Shown one piece after another: positions 32,850 through 40,375 of a stretch of 64,000 nucleotides of DNA. The notes under the pieces were generated by a model, which was not told the origin of the DNA, did no database searches, and saw only the letters and a list, made by a program, of their open reading frames with translations. Source of the DNA: Alistipes sp. CAG:831. Its GTDB lineage: Bacteria; Bacteroidota; Bacteroidia; Bacteroidales; UBA932. The stretch spans positions 62,001 through 126,000 of the forward strand of contig HF990410.1 of assembly GCA_000432775.1 (NCBI GenBank), in the 5' to 3' direction. Both the position numbers and the translations under genes were made by a program. Numbering within the stretch: position 1 is the first letter of the stretch; each line of letters starts with the position of its first letter.

Positions 32850-32884
32850 ATGTGCGTGCGACCTTTGCTGCGTAAAAGTAAAGG
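32850..32884 (+). promoter_or_regulatory. Shared 35-bp upstream module, copy C
   Basis: Same 35-bp module as copies A and B, in front of the 700-residue AAA+ gene. TTG at 32840-32842 lies 18 bp before GACCTTTG (32860-32867), which is close to the normal Bacteroidota -33/-7 spacing. In copies A and B the TTG is 26 and 31 bp away. Confidence 0.7.
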
Positions 32885-32893
32885 AGGATAGAC

Positions 32894-34996
32894 ATGAGAA
32901 CACTTATTCAATTGATCAAGGCGGCAGCGGTAAAGCTGCGTGACAGTAAGTTGAAGCGACTGGGCGGTAAGGAGATAACTGCTCAGCTGGATATGATGGC
33001 CCAGCGCCTGGGACTGGATAACAAGGGTGAGGCGGTGGTGTTCACTGCCCTTTTTGACAGGAGTTGCGCGGGCAGGTGCAGCGACCTGGAGGATCTGGCA
33101 TCTTATTTCGGCTGCACTCAGCTGGAGGTTATGGAGTATGTGCCGTTTGTCAAGTCATTGTTGGAGAAAGGGCTTGTGGTGCAGACCGACTTGAGCGAGT
33201 GCCGTCTGACCAATCAGAATTTCTTAGTGGCCAATCATGTAATCGGCAGCGTGCTGGAGAACCGCAGGCCGGAGCTCCGCAAATCCAGGATTCTGGAGAA
33301 GGAGTTCGACCGTTATGATTTCTGCCGGCTGGTGGACTCACAGGTGCAGGACAGTGACGTGATGTCGGAGTCTCTCTTCCAGTTCGTGGATTCCATAGAG
33401 CGGGAGAACAGCGGGATGCCGCTGGTCAGGGAACTGGCGGCGGTCGTGGAGGACCTTCCGGCCAGGACATTGTTCTACGAGATGAGTTACGACTTTTTCA
33501 GCAGTGACGGCAACGGCAGGTCTGACCTGACGACCACGCTCCGGGATATGTACGAGGCGTACGGGGTGCGGTTCCGTGAGCGGAAATCGTTGCTGGACGG
33601 AACGCATCCGCTGGTCCGTGCCGGACTGGTGGAGGTCTCAGGGGACCGTGACAGCCTTGAACTGACGGTCGCGGGACAGCGGATTTTCCTGGGAGAGGAT
33701 TTCGGTATATTCGGAAAGCAGTACACGGGTCTGGACAGGTTCTCGTTTGCCCGTGAAGTCAGCGAGTATGTCCATGGCAGTGCTCATGAGACAAAGAGTC
33801 CCAAGGCTTTGGACAAATTGGCCGAGAAGATCCGGCTGATGGAGGATTCCAACGGCAGTCAGGAGTGTCTGGCAAAAATTAAAGGTCTTATAGCGGAGGA
33901 GGATATCCGCGCACTCTTCTATATCGTTTGCAATGCTTGTGCCGGGGGTGGCTCGGTCAGTCTGAATAGGGAACTTAGTTCTGTGTATCCTATTAAGGAA
34001 CGCAATGCTGCTTTGAAGGCCTTCAAGGAGGAAAAACACAAATTGCAGAGTCTGGATCTTGCGGAGGTGGTGACTGAAAGCAGTCTCTTTGGGGAATATA
34101 CAGTCCTGAAACTGACCGATAAAGGGAGGATGCTGTACTTTGAGGAGGATGCGGAACTGTTCATGGAGAAGCCCGACAAAAAGGAACTCATCCTTTCGAA
34201 GGATATCAAGGAAAAACGGCTGTTTTTCTCCGGGAAGGAACAGGAGCAGCTGCGGCTGGTGGGTGATACTCTGCAGGAGCGGAATTATCAGTCACTGGTA
34301 GCCCGGCTGGAGGAGAAAGGGCTGGCCAAAGGCATCGCGGTCCTGCTTTATGGTGCTCCTGGTACCGGCAAGACCGAGTCGGTGCTGCAATGGGCGCGGG
34401 AGAGCGGCCGGGACGTGGTGCATGTAGATATCAGTGCAGCCAAAAGTATGTGGTACGGGGAGAGTGAGAAGATCGTCAAGGATATCTTCACCCGCTATAA
34501 ACGGCTGTGCCGCCACTCTCAGATAAAGCCGATACTGCTGTTCAACGAGGCGGATGCCATATTCTCGAAGCGGAAGGCGGTAGGTCACGGCGGGAGTATC
34601 GACCAGACCGAGAACACTATTCAGAACATTATTCTTGAGGAGATGGAGAAGCTGGAAGGAATACTGATAGCGACCACGAACCTGGCTGACAATCTGGACC
34701 GCGCTTTCGAGCGCCGTTTCCTCTTCAAGATCCGCTTCGAGAGGCCGTCAGTAGAGGTCAAGCGCAGCATCTGGCTCGACAAACTCCCGGGCTTGAGTCC
34801 GGACGATGCCGCCCGTCTGGCATCTGAGTACGATTTCAGCGGCGGCGAGATAGACAACATCGTCCGCAAGGCCACTATGATGGAGGTCCTGGACGGCACT
34901 CCTCCGTCCATTGAGGCCATCACCGGCCTCTGCGGTGAGGAGAAAATCGGCAATGAACGTATTAAAATCGGCTTTGGCAGTGCGAAAATTATCTAA
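32894..34996 (+). CDS. AAA+ ATPase with N-terminal winged-helix region (paralogue 2)
   Basis: 700 residues, soluble. The N-terminal part (about 40-110; DLEDLASYFGCTQLEVMEYV) resembles the winged-helix start of the 564-residue paralogue. The middle is longer by about 140 residues. The C-terminal AAA+ module has Walker A LYGAPGTGKTESVLQWA near 485, MWYGESEKIV, Walker B PILLFNEADAIF near 546 (Asn-Glu instead of Asp-Glu), sensor 1 LIATTNLADNL and FERRF near 605. The C-terminal helical lid ends DFSGGEIDNIVRKA. The same upstream module as paralogue 1 implies joint regulation. Function unknown. A strong terminator follows. Confidence 0.85.
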   Translation: MRTLIQLIKAAAVKLRDSKLKRLGGKEITAQLDMMAQRLGLDNKGEAVVFTALFDRSCAGRCSDLEDLASYFGCTQLEVMEYVPFVKSLLEKGLVVQTDLSECRLTNQNFLVANHVIGSVLENRRPELRKSRILEKEFDRYDFCRLVDSQVQDSDVMSESLFQFVDSIERENSGMPLVRELAAVVEDLPARTLFYEMSYDFFSSDGNGRSDLTTTLRDMYEAYGVRFRERKSLLDGTHPLVRAGLVEVSGDRDSLELTVAGQRIFLGEDFGIFGKQYTGLDRFSFAREVSEYVHGSAHETKSPKALDKLAEKIRLMEDSNGSQECLAKIKGLIAEEDIRALFYIVCNACAGGGSVSLNRELSSVYPIKERNAALKAFKEEKHKLQSLDLAEVVTESSLFGEYTVLKLTDKGRMLYFEEDAELFMEKPDKKELILSKDIKEKRLFFSGKEQEQLRLVGDTLQERNYQSLVARLEEKGLAKGIAVLLYGAPGTGKTESVLQWARESGRDVVHVDISAAKSMWYGESEKIVKDIFTRYKRLCRHSQIKPILLFNEADAIFSKRKAVGHGGSIDQTENTIQNIILEEMEKLEGILIATTNLADNLDRAFERRFLFKIRFERPSVEVKRSIWLDKLPGLSPDDAARLASEYDFSGGEIDNIVRKATMMEVLDGTPPSIEAITGLCGEEKIGNERIKIGFGSAKII

Positions 34997-35035
34997 GTTC
35001 ACAACTTTGTGGTCCACAAAGTTGTGAACTTTTTT
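34995..35035 (+). terminator. Strong rho-independent terminator of AAA+ paralogue 2
   Basis: 18-bp perfect arms, AAGTTCACAACTTTGTGG (34995-35012) and its complement (35014-35031), then a T-tract. The first arm begins inside the stop codon. Confidence 0.9.
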
Positions 35036-35042
35036 ATTGCAA

Positions 35043-35093
35043 AACACTTTTATAAAAGCGAAATTTTGCCCAAAAAACACTTTTGCAAAAGCG
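35043..35093. repeat. Two copies of AACACTTTTnnAAAAGCG
   Basis: AACACTTTTATAAAAGCG (35043-35060) and AACACTTTTGCAAAAGCG (35076-35093) are identical apart from the central two bases. Each is centred on a palindrome, and they are spaced 33 bp start to start. They lie between the terminator and the 3' end of rtcB. They may be a binding-site pair or leftover repeats. Confidence 0.45.
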
Positions 35094-35123
35094 TTGGAAC
35101 GGCGGGTAATGTGATGTCATCCG

Positions 35124-36398
35124 TTACTCCGCTGCCTTGAAGTTGAACACGGGTTTTATGATGTCGAGGATATCCACGGTGTCTGCTATGTTGGCGATGA
35201 TCTCGGCCATGGGCTTGTAGACCATGGGGGACTCGTCGCGGGTCTGCTCTGAGACCGTCTCACTGTAGATGCCCTTCATGGACTCGGCGAAGGCTTCCAT
35301 GCTGACCTGCTCGAATGCCTTGGCGCGGCTCATGATGCGGCCGGCGCCGTGTGGGGCGGAGAAGTTCCAGTCGGGATTGCCCTTGCCGGAGCATATCAGG
35401 GAACCGTCCCGCATGTTCATGGGGATGATGCACTTCTGTCCCTCGCGGGCGGAGATGGCGCCCTTGCGGATGATATTGTCGTCACCGATGTAGTTGTGCA
35501 CGCTCTCGAAGCGTTCGGAGAGCATGATTTCCGGTGTGGCGGTGATATTGCCATGAGTCCGCAGATGGCCGGTCAGCAGGTCTATGATGATGCTGCGGTT
35601 GATCCGGGCCCATTCCTGACACAGGCGCATGTCGTGCAGATAGTCCTCCCTGGGCTTACCTTCGAGCCAGCACAGCTCGTCAGGAACCGGCGGCCCCTGC
35701 ATCCTGAAGGAGCAGTGCAGCTGACGGATGGCTTCCTGAAGTTCCGAGCGGCGTCCTGCAGCCTTGTATTCCTCAATCATCCTGGCCTGCTGCTCCATCA
35801 ATTTGTCCCAGCCGGACATGTTTTTTACCGCCTGTTTCTGGTATATTTCGGCAACCTGCTTGCCTAGATTGCGGCTGCCGGTGTGTGCCACGATGTACAT
35901 CCTGCCGCCGGAGTCCCGGTCCAGCTCGATGAAATGATTGCCGCCTCCCAATGTACCGGCGGCCTTGTACAGCCGCTTGCTGTCCTTCAGGTCGCGGAAG
36001 CAGCGCAGGGCCTTGATCAGCTCCCTGGCTTCCCCGTACCTTTCCATATAAGGCTGGGGCAGCACCAGCTCCGCCTTGTCCCGGATACCCCTGCCTGAAG
36101 GAATATTGTTCAGAATGAATTCGTTCAGAGCGTGAAAGTCAATTTCTCCGCTGCAGTCGAACGGCTGGACGAGCATGCCGCAGCCGATGTCCACCCCGAC
36201 AATATTCGGAATGACCTTGTCGCCAAGGTCGCCGGTGAAGCCTATGACACAGCCGGCCCCTGCGTGCACATCCGGCATGATACGGACCTTGCATCCGCTG
36301 AACGTGCCGATGGACATCAGCCTGCCGATCTGCTCCAGGGCTGTGTTCTCGATGTTGTCAGTGAAGATTTTCACGTCGTGTCCTTCTATCGTTTTCAT
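35124..36398 (-). CDS. rtcB: RtcB family RNA ligase
   Basis: Joins 2',3'-cyclic-phosphate or 3'-phosphate RNA ends to 5'-OH ends with GTP and Mn2+. The 424 residues show DVHAGAGCVIGF near 43, NIVGVDIGCGM near 65 with the metal Cys, GGGNHFIELD near 150, HTGSRNLGK near 170 and SAPHGAGRIMSRAKA near 347 with the histidine that takes GMP. No rtcA or archease gene is adjacent. Roles in tRNA or rRNA repair after stress are known from E. coli. Its promoter region contains the 10-bp tandem repeats at 36471. Confidence 0.95.
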   Translation of the reverse strand: MKTIEGHDVKIFTDNIENTALEQIGRLMSIGTFSGCKVRIMPDVHAGAGCVIGFTGDLGDKVIPNIVGVDIGCGMLVQPFDCSGEIDFHALNEFILNNIPSGRGIRDKAELVLPQPYMERYGEARELIKALRCFRDLKDSKRLYKAAGTLGGGNHFIELDRDSGGRMYIVAHTGSRNLGKQVAEIYQKQAVKNMSGWDKLMEQQARMIEEYKAAGRRSELQEAIRQLHCSFRMQGPPVPDELCWLEGKPREDYLHDMRLCQEWARINRSIIIDLLTGHLRTHGNITATPEIMLSERFESVHNYIGDDNIIRKGAISAREGQKCIIPMNMRDGSLICSGKGNPDWNFSAPHGAGRIMSRAKAFEQVSMEAFAESMKGIYSETVSEQTRDESPMVYKPMAEIIANIADTVDILDIIKPVFNFKAAE

Positions 36399-36470
36399 AA
36401 GTATTGCGTTTTATGATGCAAATATAGCGCGTGCATGTGCCGCATGGAGGAGCAGGTTCGGTTTTTAAAC

Positions 36471-36510
36471 GTTTATAGCCGTTTATAATCGTTTATATCC
36501 GTTTCATGAC
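36471..36510 (+). repeat. Four 10-bp tandem units GTTTATANNC
   Basis: Units are GTTTATAGCC, GTTTATAATC, GTTTATATCC and GTTTCATGAC, exactly one helical turn apart. They lie between divergent rtcB and the plus-strand promoter at 36514, which suggests a cooperative binding site. Confidence 0.6.
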
Positions 36511-36513
36511 TGG

Positions 36514-36541
36514 TTTGTTATTCCCTTTATGCGTATCTTTG
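36514..36541 (+). promoter_or_regulatory. Promoter in front of a gene remnant
   Basis: TTTG at 36514-36517, a 16-bp spacer and TATCTTTG at 36534-36541 (perfect TAnnTTTG). It now reads into the 19-codon remnant and then mazG. Confidence 0.55.
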
Positions 36542-36568
36542 CGGTCGGAAATAATTAATTGATCGGTT

Positions 36569-36628
36569 ATGAAAAAGTACCTTGACCCGAAGACGGATTT
36601 GACTCCGGAAGAGGTATCAGCCTTGTGA
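36569..36628 (+). pseudogene. 19-codon remnant resembling the start of an Rpn/PD-(D/E)XK transposase-family protein
   Basis: The frame reads MKKYLDPKTDLTPEEVSAL then stop. The first dozen residues match the usual beginning of Bacteroides PD-(D/E)XK (Rpn-type) proteins as I remember them (M-x-x-YLDPKxDLTF). The body is gone and the mazG promoter follows within 20 nt. A genuine small peptide cannot be excluded. Confidence 0.4.
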
Positions 36629-36646
36629 TTCTGCCGGAAAAATACC

Positions 36647-36654
36647 TATCTTAG
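36647..36654 (+). promoter_or_regulatory. -7-like box of mazG
   Basis: TATCTTAG differs from TAnnTTTG at one position. It lies 19 nt upstream of the mazG start. Confidence 0.45.
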
Positions 36655-36673
36655 CGGCTCAATTTTTAAGAAT

Positions 36674-37516
36674 ATGAGCAGAAACGAGATGTCATCGAGG
36701 GAGGCCAAGCTGGAGGCTTTCGGCCGCCTTCTGGATATAATGGATGAACTCAGGGAGAAATGCCCCTGGGATCACAAGCAGACCACCGAGTCGCTGCGTC
36801 CTCAGACGATTGAGGAGACTTACGAACTGAGCGACGCCATCCTCCGCGGGGAAGGCAGGGAGGTCTCCAAGGAACTGGGCGACGTGCTGCTGCACATCGT
36901 CTTCTATGCGAAGATAGCTTCCGAGAAGGGCGAATACGATATCGTGGACGTGATCAACCGTCTGTGCGACAAACTCATCTACCGTCATCCGCACGTCTTC
37001 GGCGAGGTCCATGTGGACGGGGCCGACCAGGTGGTGCAGAACTGGGAGGAACTCAAGACCAAGGAAAAGGACGGCAACAAGCGGGTGCTCTCGGGAGTGC
37101 CTGTCTCGCTGCCGCCGCTGCTCAAGGCCTACCGCATGCAGGACAAGGCCCGCGCCGTGGGCTTCGACTGGGAGGAGCGCTCCCAGGTCTGGGACAAGGT
37201 GGCCGAGGAACTCGGAGAGTTCCGCGAGGAGCTGGGCCGGATGGACAAGTCGGACCCTGAGTCGGTGAAAAGGGCTGAGGGTGAGCTCGGTGATTTCCTT
37301 TTCTCTATAGTGAATGCTGCCCGTCTGTACGACCTGAATCCGGATACGGCGCTGGAGATGACCTGTGCCAAGTTCCGCCGCCGCTTTACCTATCTCGAGG
37401 AGCACACCATCCGCCAAGGCAAGTCTCTGAAGGACATGACGCTGGCGGAGATGGACGCTATCTGGGACGAGGCGAAGGCCCTGGAGAAAAATTCTGAGGA
37501 CAATGCCGGAAAATAG
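36674..37516 (+). CDS. mazG: Nucleoside triphosphate pyrophosphohydrolase MazG
   Basis: 280 residues with two MazG helical domains in tandem. The first has CPWDHKQTTESLRPQTIEE, ETYELSDAI and KELGDVLLHIVFYAKIA (E-x-x-E...E-x-x-D metal site). The second has AEELGEFREELGRMD and GELGDFLFSIVNAARL. It hydrolyses (d)NTPs to NMP and pyrophosphate and in E. coli also affects ppGpp levels. Overlaps tcdA by 14 nt. The alternative ATG at 36689 is four codons in. Confidence 0.94.
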   Translation: MSRNEMSSREAKLEAFGRLLDIMDELREKCPWDHKQTTESLRPQTIEETYELSDAILRGEGREVSKELGDVLLHIVFYAKIASEKGEYDIVDVINRLCDKLIYRHPHVFGEVHVDGADQVVQNWEELKTKEKDGNKRVLSGVPVSLPPLLKAYRMQDKARAVGFDWEERSQVWDKVAEELGEFREELGRMDKSDPESVKRAEGELGDFLFSIVNAARLYDLNPDTALEMTCAKFRRRFTYLEEHTIRQGKSLKDMTLAEMDAIWDEAKALEKNSEDNAGK

Positions 37517-38261
37517 TCCCGCGTGGCTCGAGCGCACCGCCCTGCTCGTGGGCGGGGAGGCCTTGCAGGCCCTGAAAAGGGCGACTGTGGTGGTCGCCGG
37601 TCTGGGCGGGGTGGGGGCATACGCTGCGGAGATGACGGCCCGCGCCGGAGTAGGGCGGATGATAATCATAGACTCGGACAAAGTCTCGGAGAGCAACCGG
37701 AACCGGCAGCTGCTGGCGCTCTGCTCGACTGTAGGACGGTCCAAAACGGAGGTTATGGCGGAAAGGCTTCTGGACATCAATCCGGAATTGCAGATAATCA
37801 AGGTGGAAGAATACCTGACTGAGGACAATGTAGCTGCGGTGCTGGAACGCTCCTGCGCCGAGGCGGGGGGCGCCCGTCCGGATTTTCTCATCGACGCGAT
37901 CGATACCCTGTCCCCGAAGATTGCCCTTATCTCCCATTGCGTCCATAGCGGTATCCCCCTTGTCTCCTCGATGGGAGCCGGGGCCAAATTCGACGCCACG
38001 AAGGTCCGTCTGACCGACCTCTCGAAGTCCTACAACTGCCCCCTGGCCTTCATTCTCCGGAAGAAACTCCGCAAGATAGGCATCAGCAAGGGCTTCCCCG
38101 TGGTGTTCTCGGAGGAACTGCCCGACCGTGACGCCATTGTCCCGACGGAGGGCGAGCGCAACAAGAAGTCCCAGGTAGGCACCATCTCCTACATCCCCGC
38201 CGTCTTCGGCTGTGTCTGTGCCCAGGCGGCCCTGACTTATCTCTGCCGCAGAAATGGCTGA
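37503..38261 (+). CDS. tcdA: tRNA threonylcarbamoyladenosine dehydratase (TcdA/CsdL, ThiF-like)
   Basis: 252 residues of E1-like fold. ATP-binding motif VVVAGLGGVGAYAAEMTARAG near 28-48, IIDSDKVSESNRNRQL near 58 and DFLIDAIDTLSPK near 125. This family cyclises t6A37 to ct6A in ANN-decoding tRNAs. It overlaps mazG by 14 nt, so the two are translationally coupled. Confidence 0.9.
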   Translation: MPENSPAWLERTALLVGGEALQALKRATVVVAGLGGVGAYAAEMTARAGVGRMIIIDSDKVSESNRNRQLLALCSTVGRSKTEVMAERLLDINPELQIIKVEEYLTEDNVAAVLERSCAEAGGARPDFLIDAIDTLSPKIALISHCVHSGIPLVSSMGAGAKFDATKVRLTDLSKSYNCPLAFILRKKLRKIGISKGFPVVFSEELPDRDAIVPTEGERNKKSQVGTISYIPAVFGCVCAQAALTYLCRRNG

Positions 38262-38371
38262 GGTCCGTTGATGGTGTGAAAAATGCTGCATAAATGCGGC
38301 CGGGGTATCGGAAATTTTCGTAACTTGGCAAAGTTTTTACCACTAACCGTATTTAAGCAACATTTTAGGAT

Positions 38372-40366
38372 ATGAAACGGATTTTTACTGTATTGTCCTG
38401 CGTGCTTCTCGCCTCGGCGGCCCTGTCGGCCCAGACCTGGAGGCAGTATGAGGCCGTAGCGGCTGACCAGGCCTATCTGAATGCTGACTGTGTGGTTCTG
38501 CTGGACAGCACTTCGGTCAGCGTGGAGCCCACAGGCCAGGGCTCGTTCGCAGTCTACAAGGCGTTCAGGGTGCAGACTCCTGCAGGAGCCGTCGCCAACA
38601 GAGTCCTCAAGTATGACTACGATCCTCTCACGGCTTTTGCCGAGTTCAAGTATGTGACCGTCTACCGTGCAGGCGGGGATGTGGAGCGTCTGGATGTCTC
38701 GAAGGCCCTGGACTATGTGGCTCCGGCCCGCTCGATTTACTGGGGCGCCCGTCAGATTATGATAGAGGTGGGTGCGCTCAGGCCCGGGGACATCGTGGAG
38801 TATGAGATCGCCAAGAAGGGCTTCACCTATGCCCTGCTGACATCTGAATCAGGTGCTGCTGCGTCCGCGGGTGCTGCTGTGCCGGCTGACGGTGAGGACG
38901 ATTCCCGCTTCATCCCTCCGATGAGGGGGCAGTTCTACGACATCGTGCCTTTCTGGTGTGCTGATCCCACGGTCCGCAAGGTGTACTCTGTCTCTCTTCC
39001 TATGGAGAAGGAGGCTCAGTTCCAGTTCTATCAGGGCGAATGTGCGTCTTCGATGAGATATGAGGACGGCCGCAAGGTCTATAAGTTCGCGGTGAATGAC
39101 GTGATGCCTTTCACCCGCGAGCCCAATATGGTGGACCTCTTCGACGCGGCTCCCAAGCTGATGATGTCCACCACTCCCAACTGGGTGGAGAAGTCTCTTT
39201 GGTTCAATAAAGTGAACGAGGACTACGGCAGTTTCGAGGCTTACGCTCCCGCCCAGAAGAAGGTGGACGAGCTGATCCGGGGCAAGGAAACCGAGATGGA
39301 GAAGATAGCCGTGCTGACCCATTGGGTGGCCGACAACATCCGCTACTCCGGCATCACTATGGGCAAGGGCGAGGGCTACACCCTGCACAACACTAAGATG
39401 AACTACACCGACCGCTGCGGTGTCTGCAAGGATATCGCCGGTACCCTGATTTCCTTCCTGCGCATGGCCGGTTTCGAGGCCTATCCCGCGATGACGATGG
39501 CCGGCAGCCGCGTAGAGAGCATTCCCGCCGACCATTTCAACCACTGCGTGGCTGTTGTTAAGCTTTCCAACGGCACTTATATGCCTCTCGACCCGACCTG
39601 GGTGCCCTTCACCCGCGAGCTCTGGAGCAGCGCCGAGCAGCAGCAGAACTATCTGCCCGGAGTTCCCGAAGGCTCGGATCTCTGCCTGACCCCGCTCTCC
39701 GCTCCCGAGAACCATTATTTCCGCATCAAGGCCGAAAATACCATAGATGAGAACGGAACCCTCAAGGGCACTCTCACCGTATCCGCTGAGGGACAGAGCG
39801 ACAGGGGTATCCGCAGCATCTTCACCACAGGTTTCCAGAGCGAGTGGCGCAACAACATGGAGCGTCAGCTGCTCAATGTCTCGCCCAAGGCCCGCCTTGT
39901 CAGCGTGAACTACGGCAGGAACCCCAAGGACTATCAGGCGGCCCCCATCAGCATAACCTTCCGCTATGAGATTCCCGACTATGCCGTGGTGGGAGACGGG
40001 GTGATGCTCTTCCGTCCCATCGCCATGAACAATGTCTATAACAATGTCCGCTCCTATCTGAGGATCAATACCTCCGTAGAGGAGCGCCAGTACGGCTTCA
40101 AGGACGGCTGCTCCCGTCTGGTCGAGCTGGACGAGACCATCCGTATCCCTGACGGCTACACTATGGTGACCGCTCCCAAGGCAGATGAGATGCAGGGCAG
40201 CGGAGCCGACTTCAGCGGTTCTCTCTCTCAGGAGGGAAATGAGGTGGTTCTCCACAACACTCTCGCTCTCAAGAAGAGAGTCTACGAGCCTGCCGACTGG
40301 GACAGCTTCCGCAACGCGGTCAACGCCCACAAGGCATACGGTGAATATGTCGTTATTAAAAAGTAA
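38372..40366 (+). CDS. Exported DUF3857 / transglutaminase-like protein
   Basis: 664 residues with a signal peptide (about 1-20, ending ALSAQ). The DUF3857 domain is at about 45-260 and a transglutaminase-like domain at about 300-420. The catalytic Cys lies in RCGVCKDIAGTLISFLRM near 349, the His in FNHCVAV near 392 and the Asp in MPLDPTW near 407, so the Cys-His-Asp triad is intact. A beta-rich C-terminal region follows. It is thought to act on periplasmic or surface peptides, but the real substrate is unknown. The paralogous partner gene follows after 9 nt. Confidence 0.85.
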   Translation: MKRIFTVLSCVLLASAALSAQTWRQYEAVAADQAYLNADCVVLLDSTSVSVEPTGQGSFAVYKAFRVQTPAGAVANRVLKYDYDPLTAFAEFKYVTVYRAGGDVERLDVSKALDYVAPARSIYWGARQIMIEVGALRPGDIVEYEIAKKGFTYALLTSESGAAASAGAAVPADGEDDSRFIPPMRGQFYDIVPFWCADPTVRKVYSVSLPMEKEAQFQFYQGECASSMRYEDGRKVYKFAVNDVMPFTREPNMVDLFDAAPKLMMSTTPNWVEKSLWFNKVNEDYGSFEAYAPAQKKVDELIRGKETEMEKIAVLTHWVADNIRYSGITMGKGEGYTLHNTKMNYTDRCGVCKDIAGTLISFLRMAGFEAYPAMTMAGSRVESIPADHFNHCVAVVKLSNGTYMPLDPTWVPFTRELWSSAEQQQNYLPGVPEGSDLCLTPLSAPENHYFRIKAENTIDENGTLKGTLTVSAEGQSDRGIRSIFTTGFQSEWRNNMERQLLNVSPKARLVSVNYGRNPKDYQAAPISITFRYEIPDYAVVGDGVMLFRPIAMNNVYNNVRSYLRINTSVEERQYGFKDGCSRLVELDETIRIPDGYTMVTAPKADEMQGSGADFSGSLSQEGNEVVLHNTLALKKRVYEPADWDSFRNAVNAHKAYGEYVVIKK

Positions 40367-40375
40367 ATCCGGGTT

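Noticed and set aside
35124..36398. RtcB as part of a defence or toxin module
   Set aside because: No archease, rtcA, toxin or regulator next to it; sequence is a normal housekeeping-type RtcB.
36471..36510. CRISPR-like array
   Set aside because: Units are only 10 bp with no spacers; no cas genes. No CRISPR array was seen anywhere in the window.
38849..40330. 493-codon open frame antisense to the transglutaminase-like gene
   Set aside because: Shadow frame with low-complexity Val/Gly/Leu/His content; the sense gene has a signal peptide and full catalytic triad.
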